Part shown: positions 31,222-42,846 of the stretch, one piece after another
Layout: each line of letters starts with the position of its first letter
Numbering within the stretch: position 1 is the stretch's first letter
Assembly: GCA_039090855.1 (NCBI GenBank)
Contig: CM077024.1
Coordinates: forward strand, 63,697,594-63,761,593
Source: Macrothele yani
Lineage: Eukaryota > Arthropoda > Arachnida > Araneae > Macrothelidae
Direction of reading: 5' to 3'
DNA: 64,000 nucleotides
Notes under the pieces: generated by a model
What the model was told of the DNA's origin: nothing
Seen by the model: the letters and a program-made list of their open reading frames with translations, nothing else
Databases searched by the model: none
Program-made: the position numbers and the translations under genes

Positions 31222-33989
31222 TTTTGGGGAGCAATTTTGCTCCTCAAATTTAGCATTGCGGAGCAACTGAGTAATTATGTGGAGCACTTTTGAGACTTAT
31301 TTTTCTTTTGATTTAAGTGACTAATAATTTATTATCAAATAAAACTATTACTAGCATCTTTCAATATCTATCGAAAATACTCTAATCAGTAATGAAAAGT
31401 AAAATTAAAAATATTTTAGTGGATACGTAAAAAGTACGATTTTCGTTCTATAGATAGATGGTGAAATGTTACCTGGCCACACACTGCAGCAACTACTTAC
31501 TGTCACTTGACAGTGAGAGTACTCCTGAACTTGTGGTAGCTTTAAGTTCTGCATCTGTTCTCTTTCTATAAGACTTCACACTTGTGTCAGGGCTTCTTTT
31601 TAAAAGATACCTCCACTGCTCGTTCAGGGTCAAACTCCAATAGTTCTGGTCTTTCCAGCGTTATCCGCAATAGATGGTTCAAAGCATTAGAATTAATCCG
31701 ATTATGGAAATCTGTCTTTATTCTTTTCATCGGAGAAAAGGCTCTTTCGACCTTAGCATTGGATACAAGCAATAATCTCACGATATTTATATTGTGGTTT
31801 AGATTTGGGAATTCATTCGCATACTTTTTCTTTCAAACATTTCCGTAACTGTTGCTTTGACAGGTGTTGCACATTTCTTAACCAAAAGGTTTTGAAATAA
31901 TCTCAGTCCTCTTGAATTTTATCGTTGTCAATGTTGTTGGCAGTCAACAACTCACTGAAATTTTCAGTTAATACAGTAATTCAATCCAACAAAATTTGCA
32001 AGGGTAGATTTGTCTGTTGGCCTAAATCTTAGGTTCTAACAGCTTGGCAGCGTTAAAAACCTGATTTTCGTGCAAGACACCACCGCCGGGTATGCACACA
32101 CTGATGAAAATGACTTAAAATATATTCATAATTTTCATAGAATACATCTACTGTCAAATTACAGCTCAGTTTAATGCCACGAAATTCTACAGTTTTCAAT
32201 GAATCACAGTCACTGGAATCACAAGCTGAGAAGTTTGCTGAGCCCTGTAAAATTTTGGACAGGTCGGCCGAAAACTTTCTTTTCTTCATAATTTTGATAG
32301 AGTCATAGAATTTTTCGAATGCGTTCAAAATACATCCACATCATCCAACTGGAGAGACAGAGATCATTTTGACAAAAATTCTTGTAATCCTGGCTTTTTC
32401 CCCTTTGCTTGATGGATCTGCAAACATATTTTCTAGTTGTTGTACAATAACAAAATAATTTTTAATCAGTGTGTCAGTGGCTTTGTGCATGTGTGAAACC
32501 CCTTGGGTGCCATGGACTCACAAAGCTGGTGTATCTGATACATCTTCATAGAGTATTGTTGAGAGCTCACAAAAGTCTATAATTCGTTCAACACTTTTTT
32601 CATAAAAATTATGAATGTCTTCCATCAACTTCCGTACCTCTTGAAAATATGTTGACAGTATAAAATCTTTTAGAGCTAGCTCCAAGTGATGACTTAAACA
32701 GTGCAATGACATTAAACAAGGGCAGTTTTTCTTCAAAAGAGCTGCAACACCGTATTTCTGTCCCATGCCAACATTTGCTCCGTCAGCTAAACATCCATTA
32801 ATTTATTTTCAAAATTGACTATTCCAAATTCTGCAATGGACTCTACAATTGCATTTTTGATACCATTAGCATAAGCATTTTTCAGTTCTTTTAATTTGCT
32901 ATCTCCTACTTCATTGATATACATGATTGTCCTTTTTAATAATGAATCCAGAAACTCCATCAATAAAAGAAGAATTGAAATTTCGAAAATTATTTATAAT
33001 GTCAACATCCTTCTGACAAAGTTCGCAATAGGCAGACCGGATGGAGATTTTATCAGTGTCAACATCATAGCGTAACCAACTATCTTTTGGATCTAATTCC
33101 TCCATCCACCTTTTTATGGTTGATATTTTCACTTAGGTAGCCATGATTTCAAAAAACAAAGAGTAAAACTCCAAAACTCACATCCCCCTAAAATTAAGTG
33201 GAGGCTAAACTGAAACAAAAACAGTGATAAGAGCATCTGTCCTTAAACGACTCATGGTGCAGACAGGCGGGAGCGTGGAACCAATCATAGACGCTCTGCG
33301 GTCGGATGATGACCACCTCATCATTGCACGGCCAGAGCTACATGAAGAAGCTATTTCCAGCAGAAAGCAAAGTATTCTTAAAGTTATGAATAAGTGATTT
33401 TTTTTTCACGTTTAAGCAAATCCGTATTTTTGATAAACAATGAGTTGCTCTATGGATTGAACATTAATGAAAATTTAATTTTAAAACTTTGAATCATGGT
33501 TTTGTGATTCAAATATGAGTTTGCATCGCAAACTGTGATGTGATACCGCTTATTTCCCCTCCGTTTCCTTGTCACTTCCTGTTATGTGAACAGACAGAGA
33601 AAAAAAGCGAGCTCTTTTTTCTTTGAGTTATAACACATTTAAAGTCCAAACTCGGAACTTAAACTCTCTACTGCCATATTTTGTTTCCCATAAAGTTGTT
33701 TTCTCTGCAGAGTGTAGAATTACTTAACATTAATTTTGCTTTAAACAAAAGGAAGAATATTTGCTCTGGTTCTTGAAACAGTAAGATGTGACTGAGGAAT
33801 GGCATAAACACACATTTTATGCAAAATTCAATATAAAAAAAAATTAGTACTGCTTTGTGTTTCACTACTGTGAAAACAATTTTACAGATCATGGAGAAGG
33901 CTCAGATTCCACCACGAAAAGATTAAATACAGATTTTGAAATTTAATTTCTCTTTTAAAAGGGGAAGGGGGCAAAAATGCTCCACTGAT
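31222..33989 (-). mobile_element. hAT element remnant with GGAGCA(A/T)TTTTGC ends
   Basis: The right end read inward is CAGTGGAGCATTTTTGCCCC (33989 leftward). The left end contains GGGGAGCAATTTTGCTCC (31228-31245), a partial inverted match with decayed outermost bases. A hAT transposase remnant lies between, in minus orientation. I could not find a target duplication, so the outer limits are tentative. Confidence 0.5.
31587..33140 (-). pseudogene. hAT transposase, ZNF862-like group, degraded
   Basis: Landmarks along the minus strand: a start at 33132 with KRWMEELDPKDSWLRYD and a Cys-containing zinc-finger-like region; ADGANVGMGQKYG (about 32785); MSLHCLSHHLELALKD (about 32690), a conserved hAT block; then the dimerisation segment LLLVSNAKVERAFSPMKRIK and LRITLERPELLEFDP (31781-31600). 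Frameshifts and stops separate these blocks. The order and content fit hAT transposases that also gave rise to ZNF862-type vertebrate genes. It is non-functional. Confidence 0.7.
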
Positions 33990-34235
33990 TGGTTTTAAAG
34001 AAGTGACTGTTAGATATAAAAAACATGCATTTCATTTGAAAAAAAAATTTTTGTAAAAAATATGAAGTTATTCTCTTTTACTTTTATTAACGAAGGTATC
34101 AAAAGCAAAGGATATTATCTTGAAAAATATAAAAATATGAAAAAAAATCATGGAACATTTTTATCTGTTCTACAACAATGATTGCCAGCAGTCCCAAACA
34201 TTTTTAGCTAGTAGGCTAAATAAATATATTAAGAA

Positions 34236-34284
34236 AGTAGTAGTAGTAGTAGTAGTAGTAGTACTACTACTACTACTACTACTA
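34236..34284. repeat. Inverted trinucleotide repeat (AGT)n(ACT)n
   Basis: About eight AGT units run directly into about eight ACT units, giving a perfect palindrome able to fold back. A (TAC)n/(TAA)n tract continues on the far side of the adjoining hAT-like element at 35713-35757. Confidence 0.85.
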
Positions 34285-35712
34285 CTAGGTTCCCACTCGA
34301 AAGTAATAAAAAAAAATTCCCTGACTTTTCCAGGTTCTCCAGATGGTTTTTAAAACTACAGCTGTTCGCCAGGGAGGTTACTCTCCCGATTGGCCTAATA
34401 CAATAGTACTCTCCTCCAATGTAAACAAACAAACCGTCTTTTTTACCGAGAGTCTGAATATAATCTCTTATGGTAATACCTGTTGTAACTTGGACTTACC
34501 TGTTTTTGTTCCTAGACAATGGAGAAAAATAATTACTTCTCCCATTCAAAAAACTGAAGAAGAGGACCTTAATTAATTGATTATATTATTTGTACATTTT
34601 ACTTTTGTTCTGCTGTTTTTCTCAATTGGCATCACCTGCGGTTTTGAACAAATGTATTGTGGGTCTCGCGGGGGAGACTGGTTATATATTGCGGCACTTC
34701 CCTATGCTTTGTGGCACTGTTGGGTGGCCTGAGGACGGGTGCTATTGTAGCCCCGAAAGATCTTGCCATTTTTTAAATATTTTAAAATCATGTTTTTTAT
34801 TGTAAACAAAGTTTTTTATTGTACAGTCAGAGATGTTGGTTTGATGATATCGTACGGAGACAGCACGCCTCTAAGTAATTATCTGGTTTTTAAAGTTTTC
34901 CAGAGTGGCACGTTGCAAAGAATTGTTACATTTCATCCCATTCCATTCATTTTTCTCACCAAAGCACACACTTGTAAATTCTTTATGTAATTTGTCTTTA
35001 TAAAATTACCTGCTTTTCATTAATAACAACTAACTGTGCACATTATTTTCAGTTCTGTGAACTTTTGTAAATACTACCCAAACGAAATTTGTAAATACAT
35101 TCCCATAAAAACAGGCCACATGTAAGAAAAAATCTGTCAGTTGAATAGTTTGTTTTTTTATAACACAATGCAGCTAAGCTTAAAGATGGAATGACTCTGT
35201 TCAAAGAAACATGTTTCAAGAGAACCAACAGACAAAGGACTTTGATCCATCATTTGGTTGGTTCTCTTGTGAAGTGTTTCTTCAAGCAGGAGAGATTGTG
35301 CCTAATTGTTCCATGTTATAACAACTGTCTGCAAAAATTGAACAAAAACTTATAACTGGCAATTTAAAAAATTCAATTTTGCATCTTTTTTTAGAGAATA
35401 AAAGAAATATTTAATATAACTGAAAGTAAGATCTACCAAATTCTAGGCAGGCAGTAATTGCAAGCAAAAGTTTGAAATTTTGAAAAAATAGGTTTTTTTT
35501 TTTGGCAAAATAGAGTATCCATTGATTTTTCAAAAAAAAAAAAAAAAATGTGTGTGTGTGTGTGGGGGTAATTTCCCCCGAGTTATCACTGACTTTTACA
35601 AAAAAAGGGGGGGGGGCAATTTTCCTCGAGTTTTCCCAGATTTTTGGAACCATTTTCAAATTCTCTGAGAATTCCCGGTTTTCCCTGTTTTCCTGGTTGA
35701 GTGGGAACCCTG
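34285..35712. mobile_element. Non-autonomous hAT-like element, ends (C)AGGGTTCCCAC
   Basis: Left end CTAGGTTCCCACTCG and right end GAGTGGGAACCCTG are inverted. Subterminal TTCCCTGA/TTCCC motifs repeat in the same direction near both ends. It lies in an ACT/TAC microsatellite, which hides the target duplication. It is interrupted by a 530-bp Penelope-like fragment; without that its length is about 0.9 kb. No transposase remnant is present. Related ends occur at 40027, 5608 and 47006. Confidence 0.75.
34355..34884 (+). mobile_element. 3'-end fragment of a Penelope-like element
   Basis: A 530-bp insertion is flanked by the perfect 10-bp repeat GGTTTTTAAA (34345-34354 and 34885-34894); the related element at 40027 lacks it. 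It contains CTGAGGA, a GGG/CCC stem and GAAA at 34729-34758, the same layout as the hammerhead-like motif after the Penelope endonuclease gene at 29077. No coding part remains. The family assignment rests on that motif and is inference. Confidence 0.5.
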
Positions 35713-36376
35713 TACTACTACTACTACTACTACTAATAATAATAATAATAATAATAAAAACATTGAAGGAATGTGTCATGATATTAAAAGCATGCAACAA
35801 CCAATCCCCAAAATGTTTAACAAATATCAAACTTCATAATGTGAAAATAAACTTTACACACGTGTTGAGTAACATTATTTCACTGAGATTTTTTATTTTT
35901 GTAAGGCACATGACCAAGTTTATCCAATCACACCTCTTGCTCATCTGATCAGTGGAGGAGTACTAATTGTATGTCAGCTTGAAAAAAGTGATATAAAAAA
36001 AAAAGCTTACAGCGGAACAAAAGTCACGAATCGAGAGAGAAAAGAAAAAAGGAAAAGTTCACCTCCTGCCCACGGAACAGAGGACATTGAAAGAATTCAA
36101 ATGTACAATAATTTTCAAATGTCAAAATTAAATTTAAGGAGTTCTCCTTAAATTTCAGGTGTATGAATCCTATTTACTTTACATTCAATTCTCATTGCCA
36201 TAAATATATAAAAGGTAGGCACAGAACAGCACTGTATAGTTAATTTTGTTCACAGGTCAACCTCTTTGCTCAGTGAAAATAGTTTTATACAGCTACTATG
36301 AAGATTTTTCCTATGCCACATATTCTTTTCCATTTCTTCAATAATTCCATCCAAATAATAAAAATCTGTTACCTGT

Positions 36377-37156
36377 TGTGGGGCACCACCGAGTTCAATC
36401 TGCCACTAGGCTTTACTGATTCCGAATCTCCCCAAACGGGCCTGACATAGGTTCTTTTGAATCCAGTAGAGTTGAACTCGATCACTGAAATACTGGAACG
36501 TGTAGTTGGCAATTACTTAATATCTAAGACAACGAGCGACTCCAATAATCAGTCCTTTGTTAAACGTAACAAAATTTAATAGATGAGAAACAAACTCCAT
36601 TCGAGTAGCTATCTCCACGTGCCAACAGGTTTCCAGATGGAGAACACTTCACTATCTCGAAAATATCCCGGAAGACCCTCTGCCACATTTAACTTGAGTC
36701 TTTCCGTCCAATACCGGTCTATCTGATCACCGAAAACCCCCGACTATTTTGTCAGCCAAAATGTAAATCCCCGATAGGCCTAACCGACACTCCTGGCTCG
36801 AACACGCCGTTTGTCGAGGGCTAGTCCTCGCATATATCGGACCACTCACCGTCCGACCCCAACTATGTAGAAGGTGAAACATGGGAAGCCTCCTGAGCAA
36901 ACGTGTCGCTCCCTTTTATAGCCTTATGCCCCACCCCTCGCATGTTTCTGGAATCCTGTTTCTGCGGAGTTTCGCCTATCTCTGGGAGCGGTGACCTTGC
37001 TCTGCACTCCCTAATACGGCGTACAAAAGAAACATGCCACGCGTTTTCCACATGCATTGGAATTTGCATTATATTACACTTGAAATAATATATTGAAATA
37101 AGAAAGGTTGATATCTGAAAATAATTATTGGGAGCTTAAGACTACATCACATTACA
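36377..37156 (-). mobile_element. Solo LTR of a retrotransposon
   Basis: A 780-bp block starts TG and ends CA (TGTGGGGCACC...CACATTACA) and is flanked by a perfect 5-bp duplication CCTGT (36372-36376 and 37157-37161), as expected for an LTR. Orientation is from a strong TATA box on the minus strand (GGCTATAAAAGGGAGC, 36910-36925) followed about 25 bp later by a candidate start region, and an ATTAAA further on (about 36575). No gag or pol sequence adjoins it, so it is a solo LTR left by recombination. The GC content is clearly higher than its surroundings. Superfamily unknown; Ty3/Gypsy or BEL are possible. Confidence 0.75.
36908..36928 (-). promoter_or_regulatory. TATA box of the solo LTR
   Basis: The minus strand reads GGCTATAAAAGGGAGCG, a near-consensus RNA polymerase II TATA element. 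It marks the transcription direction of the LTR (leftward). Confidence 0.6.
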
Positions 37157-37299
37157 CCTGTAACAGACAATAAAAAACTTGGGGTACGACTTGGAATCCC
37201 GTATTACACTTTTCAACATTTATCTTCAACCTAAAATTTTTACAAGTTCTACTCAGCAATTCTTCAAACACACAGCATTAATACCTTTGTCATTCTCCT

Positions 37300-38595
37300 A
37301 ACTAAAAAGATCCAACTTACCTCTAAAGGTCTTGGTTTCTTACATTGGAAAAACTTCATGCACATTATCTAATATGGTTCTTATGCGGCTGTCCTTACGG
37401 GTTTCGTCATGCTTCTTATCCACACACAAGTTGCAGTTGTTATCTCATAGGTCAAAAATCCTTTTATTTTTGTTATTAGAACACCATTTTGTGTTGACTT
37501 CTTACATTTGTTTGACATATGTGATATCTCTTTAAATAACATACATATTCACTAGCATTTAAGTGCTGTCATTCTTTTCCTGTTTTTTTTTTTGTTTTAA
37601 ATTACCCTACATTCAAACACATACAGCTAAAAAAAAAAAAAAAACTCATCCACACACCACACACACACAGCATAAATATGCACCCAATTCATGTATATAT
37701 GTTACTCAATACACTCATTTTACGCACAATTTCTACAATACATTCACACCATACAATATAAAATCTCTATCTACACGATTTACATTGTGGCGGTCGAATC
37801 TCAGTCAACTGCGATTCATATAGCACTCCACCTGCCCCATATCTCACAAAACCTTGCCGCAAACAACAACCCTACTGCTCTGCTGACATCAGACCAAGTA
37901 AACGAATTCGTAGAGGCTCCAGCTTCAGTCGAGAACTCTGCACGTCTTCCTCTCTGGCGCCATCTATTGTCAGTTCTGTTCCTTTCCCCCTTGTTTGTTG
38001 TTCAAATTTAATCAATGCTTTCCAATGGTCATTCAAATTATTTGAGTCATTAATATTACATATTCTGGGTCTATTTTTTTCGATTAAAACTGATTCTGCT
38101 ATTCTCAAACGCCTTTTATCTTTACATCTTTTAATCATTTTAACGTCTTCAAATTTCAGATATTGGTAGTTTTCAAGACAAAACTGAGTTAAGGCTGTTT
38201 TAGCTTCTTTTTTATTCCAATTATTCAAATGTTGTTTTAACCTGTATTTTAACTTATTTTTAGTACTACCTATATATGACATGGGTGGGTTCTTATTTAT
38301 AGGTATTTCATAAATGCCAGCTGTGTCTAATTGACTAATCTTTCCATTATTTTTTATTACTATATTTTTATGGTATGTACTTGATTTCCAACCTGTATAT
38401 CATATTTGCTACAAAGTTTATTAATTTCAGCTGAAATATTTTCAACATATGGGATCGTTTACATATCTTAAAGGTTTTTTACATCCTGTACTGTTTTGAT
38501 TATTTGCTTGAGTAACTTCAGTAATCCATTTCCTTATTACCTGTTTAGGATATCCATAATTATGTGCTATTTTTTCAATGTATTCCAATTCTTTT
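37300..38595 (-). mobile_element. Penelope-like element family 2, copy 1 (5'-truncated)
   Basis: This holds an endonuclease coding part (38580-37990) and a 3' untranslated part of about 700 bp (including GCAAGGTTTTGTGAGATATGG). It is homologous over its 3' kilobase to the plus-strand copy at 47567-48565. The 5' side stops at an (AT)n tract (38596-38620). Confidence 0.75.
37872..38580 (-). pseudogene. GIY-YIG endonuclease of Penelope family 2
   Basis: On the minus strand a pre-endonuclease segment (YIEKIAHNYGYPKQVIRKW) and several stops are followed by the nuclease core: AGIYEIP, MSYIGSTKNKLKYRLKQH (the Arg and His positions are retained) and RRLRIAESVLIEKNRPRICN. The last motif carries the conserved Glu of the family. 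The RT is absent. It is unlike the family at 22754-29168 in sequence but has the same domain type. Confidence 0.75.
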
Positions 38596-38620
38596 TATAT
38601 ATATATATATATATATATAT
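38596..38620. repeat. (AT)n microsatellite
   Basis: Twelve uninterrupted AT units at the 5' boundary of the truncated Penelope family 2 copy. Confidence 0.9.
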
Positions 38621-40026
38621 TGTTTTACTGACGAATGTGTTAGTGTTTTGATACTATTTCTTTTATGCGTTATAGGATGCGATGACTGAAAACGTATCAA
38701 TACTGGAATATACGATAAATTTTGATATAGAAACTATATGTTGTAACATGTATTTCTTTTTGATTATCTCCATTGGCATTTTTGGATGTGGACGTTTGCT
38801 CATCTAAATAAGCAAACGTCCGTCTATCCAAAAACCCCTAAAGATTAAGAAAGCCTCCGAACTGGTCTGTGATGTCAAAGCTAGTGGGCCGACAGACTCT
38901 AGCCTTAAGCTCTCTGCTCCTGAAAACGCCGACGAAGTACCGCAGTGTTTACGCAGAGAAATAATTTCTCGAGTGCGATATTAGACAATTTGCGCACAAA
39001 ACAATAAATCAACCGGGTTTTTTTTTTCTCTTTATTTATTGTCCTTAGATAACATCAAAAGATTACATCCTTAGCTTTCATTTATTTTCTCAGTTTCCAG
39101 CGATGATATCCGTAAATCTGGGAATTCCAAAGTTTTCCTCTTGTGCTGGGAAATGATTTCATGAAATTTTTCCTTTAGTTTTCAATTTGGCTAAAGGAGC
39201 AAAAAAAGTTTTTTCGCACATAACGTACAAGACCCAGCATTTTACGTTAAGCATTTTTGCAAGTATGATCTTTTTAATGGCAAATTGGTAGGACTGTATG
39301 AACATAATCATTTCACTTAAAACTCAATTCATGTTCTATTTATTTAAATGAAAGCAAAAAAGAAAAGACTTTTCCGTAATTACATAACGAGCGCGAAAGC
39401 AAAATTTCTGATTTAGTGAGTATATTTACTGAAAATACGGTAAAATGTGTGCTCAAATCTTGCAACTATTTCTAGAAGGTAAAAAAAAATTATAAATTAA
39501 AATCATTTAGGAAAAAGTTATTTGTCAAATGAACATGGAATATATTAGTTCCGAATTGTTGTTTTAATTAGGACTCTGATACACAGCCATTTTATGAAGA
39601 AAAATGACATTTGTTTTACGGAAATGAAATGTTGATTAATAAATAACGTAATTATTTATTGCCAGTTTCTTTGCCTGGTTAACCTTAGTACTTGATGCGC
39701 TGATAATATATGTACATATCTTTTTTTTTTTTTTTTTTTTTGAACACTACTAACTACGAATTTTGTAAAGAAAAATAACTATTACTTTATGGAAATGAAG
39801 TATTGATTGGTTATTAATACCATTATTTAAACGACAACAAATAATGAGCTGATAATCGGAAGGCCCTTAAATTTACTCAGTCAATAATTTAAAAAAAAAA
39901 AAAAAAAAAAACTACTAACAATTCACTAAATTATAGCAGAAAATGCTGTCATGAAAACTTAACTAACCTTTGAATCCATGGTGGGTTAAAAAAATTTTCA
40001 TTGGTACAGAAGAAATCCGCCTTCTT
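38621..40026. other. No gene recognised
   Basis: A hairpin lies at 38779-38834 (arms GGACGTTTGCT and AGCAAACGTCC). There are T- and A-runs at 39721-39742 and 39888-39910. I see no coding evidence. Confidence 0.3.
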
Positions 40027-40250
40027 CAGGGTTCCCACTCAAAAGTAGAAAAAAATTCCCTGACTTTTCCAGGTTTTCCAGGTGGTCCTGAGAGTTTTTC
40101 CAGAGCGGCAAATCAAATCACATTGCGACAAATTGTTGCATTTCCTTACATTCTTGCGTTCCTTACGAAAGCATACATTTGTTAATTCTTTAAATAACTG
40201 TCCTTTATACAATTACCTGCGTTTTTAATAACAATTAAATGCATGAGGCA
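40027..40250. mobile_element. hAT-like left terminus (CAGGGTTCCCAC)
   Basis: It begins CAGGGTTCCCACTC, then TTCCCTGACTTTTCCAGG, and stays similar to the start of the element at 34285 (including a CCAGAG(C/T)GGCA block and AATTACCTGC). It could pair with the right terminus at 47006 to form one 7-kb composite, but the flanking 8-mers do not match. Confidence 0.55.
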
Positions 40251-41399
40251 TATTATTTTTGGTACCATTATTTATTTTTGGTACCGTTGGTTCAAATATC
40301 CTTTAAAACATGTAAACCATGTATTTACATGTTTTAAAGAATATTTGAACAAAGACTTAATTTAAATTCTACATATAATGAAATATTTCAATCGATTAGG
40401 TGAAATTATACAACTGATTTATCTGTATTTTAAGTGCACACAAGTATATAAATAACATTTTAAACGACTCATAACATTTAGAGTTCCAGTTAGGTTTAAA
40501 AATACAAGCTGGGAGAATTGTGACTGAAGAGAATAAATTGCCCTTAAATGATACAATGCTGAAGCTTTAAATCCTTTAAGTGCTTATTTTACATAAATAT
40601 TAAACAACACAGAAACGTTTGCTGAAATTGAAGTCTAATGGGAATGATAAAATAGTGAGTGTCTGACAGAGTCTCTTAACATTTTGTTAGAGCGGTTCTA
40701 TCAAATCGATCTACCAATTTGTATTTTCTATTGGAATTTACTTAGAATCTTTAAAAACAAAGCAAAGTAAAACAGTTATTAAAAAATAAAAAAAAAAAGA
40801 AGAAAGAGAGAACAGAAATCGTGACAGCATTTCTGCGTCTGAGAAAACGTGTGCCAGTACCATCCCAACAATTTCTAGCAATCAGGGAAAATACTGCTGA
40901 CATTTAAAAATCAAAATTGTAATTATTTTAGCTAACGTTAGTTCTTGCACTTGGCAATGAGAACATCGAATCTATGCTATTTCAGAGGGGCCAACCTCTA
41001 GCAGAACGCATCAGTAATCAATAGGGGATTTTACAGTAATGTTTCAGTAATTGAACACAAACTTTCAGTAATGTAACGCCATTTTTTTTTTCAAAGTTAA
41101 GGACAATATTATAGTATTACTGTGTAACCTGTAATACTTGTATGAGGTACTATCGGTAATCACCATACGAAGCCTCATCGCTAACGCGTGGAATGGGTAT
41201 TGCATGAGAAATTAATGCGTGAAGTGTGTAATAACTTTATATGTTTACACTATCCTCACAAAAAAAATATGAAATTAAATTATCAATATTGTACTTACCT
41301 CATGTCATTGCTGACATAAAAACTCCCTTGTTGCTTGTTTTGCAGTGGTATATTCTTTTTCAGAAAACTTTTTATAACACAGCTCACCTGAGGAAAATG

Positions 41400-41858
41400 C
41401 TTTACTTTTCTGTATAAGAAGGGCACTTAATGTTTTGGTGCTCATTGTTGGGCAGAAGTATGCGAGTTTTTCCTTACTATACTAAATATTCTCTATGTAG
41501 AGGAATTGCTGTGAGGGATAGTCAATATTGCCAACATTAGTTTAGACAATGCAGAATACTTGGGAAGGCCAGATGAGTCCTTCATCTTAGATATTTCATT
41601 CCATGCCACATCTGCTCAAGGATATCCAGCTTCATCAATATCAGAGTCTGGGAACATAGCATGAAAGAAGCGACCAGCATGATCACAGATTGCTATAGGT
41701 AGGTTATGCTCTACAACGATTGCAGTAAACAGCAATTCAGCATTTATCACGCTATTTTCATTCTTTTTTGCAAAAAAATTATCCAAAGGCTTTGATTGAG
41801 TCTTTAATTTTACACAATCCTGGTGTTTGTTTTGACTGGATATGCCTTCTGCAATCAT
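41400..41858 (-). pseudogene. hAT transposase remnant in copy B
   Basis: The N-terminal segment 41858-41616 (PLDNFFAKK, VVEHNLP, AMFPDSDIDEAGYP) runs into a stop and then the C-terminal dimerisation segment (DVAWNEISKMK, KLMLAILTIPHSNSS, RIFSIVRK). After a frameshift the tail MSTKTLSALLIQK is still readable near 41430-41400. The catalytic core is deleted exactly as in copy A. Confidence 0.75.
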
Positions 41859-41934
41859 CTCATCTCATCTCATCTCGTCCTACATGGGCTACTGATTACT
41901 CTCATATTAGAAGGCACGCAAGGAAACCTTTATT

Positions 41935-42353
41935 TCAGCATTTTCCATTTCCTTGCTCAAGATTTGGGAGAAAGATTTGGATGTTCCTGGAGAAACCTCT
42001 TTGCATATTTATTTGTTTCAGAAACGATAATTCCAAGGATGAAATTGGTAAAAAACAAGTAAAAATATGCAATAGGTGCCACATCAGTTGCAGGAGCATG
42101 TTTGGGCCCCTGCATTTCATGACAATCAAAAGGATGCTGAGGTTTCACTTCCCTCTATTACATCCTCCCATTCACTTTCAGAACTTTCATGATCTGAAGA
42201 TTCACTATGAAGATCTTCACCTTCTGAAGAAGATATGGTGTGCGTGGCACTGTGGCTAGTTTTCTGGCTTGATGTTGCTTGGCCAATATCACTCTCAGAT
42301 GATTCAAAATCATCACCATCACTTGGCAAACTTTCACTCTCACTACAAGCCAT
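41935..42353 (-). pseudogene. piggyBac-like transposase N-terminal remnant (copy B)
   Basis: An intact acidic leader of 75 codons from ATG 42353 (MACSESESLPSDGDDF, SESEWEDVIEGSETSASF) is followed in another frame by GPKHAPATDVAPIAYFYLFF and LGIIVSETNKYAKRFLQEHP (42110-41975), the opening of the piggyBac transposase domain. Catalytic residues are not present. It is better preserved than copy A. Confidence 0.6.
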
Positions 42354-42846
42354 TTCAAATAACCTTAGAAAAAAATTTCACACAGTAGGAAAAAGCACTT
42401 CTGCTAGTCTGAGGAACAAGCTGTCAATAAAGTCATCCTCTGCTAACACGAGTTTGGAAAAAGAGGGGGATTAAGTAATTCATGGAGTTTTGCGATTGTG
42501 TCTGTTTAGGAAAAAGAAATGAATAATGTGAAGAGCTTCTAGTAATAAAACACCGCACTTCGTTCTCCCGCGGGGCGAAAGTCCTCAAGAAATATAAACA
42601 TCCGTCATCGCGGGACCACGCGTTGCGACGAGTTGATCGTTATTGCACTTCGAACGGGGCTCGAAAAAGTGATTTCCGACAGTACGACGTCTTATAATAC
42701 ACCAACAATTCCAAGTGAACAACCCTGCTTCAACAGCAGTAGGAAACGTTTTGGCTAAAGTAACCTTTCTCCTGTCACACGGAGAAATTGCGTGGGGAAC
42801 CGATAGCAAGCGCAAACTCTTTTACGATGACACTTACGGCATATTA

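Noticed and set aside
36367..37165. Alternative LTR borders TGTTACC...GTAACA
   Set aside because: The flanking five bases do not match; the borders 36377-37156 with CCTGT duplication fit better.
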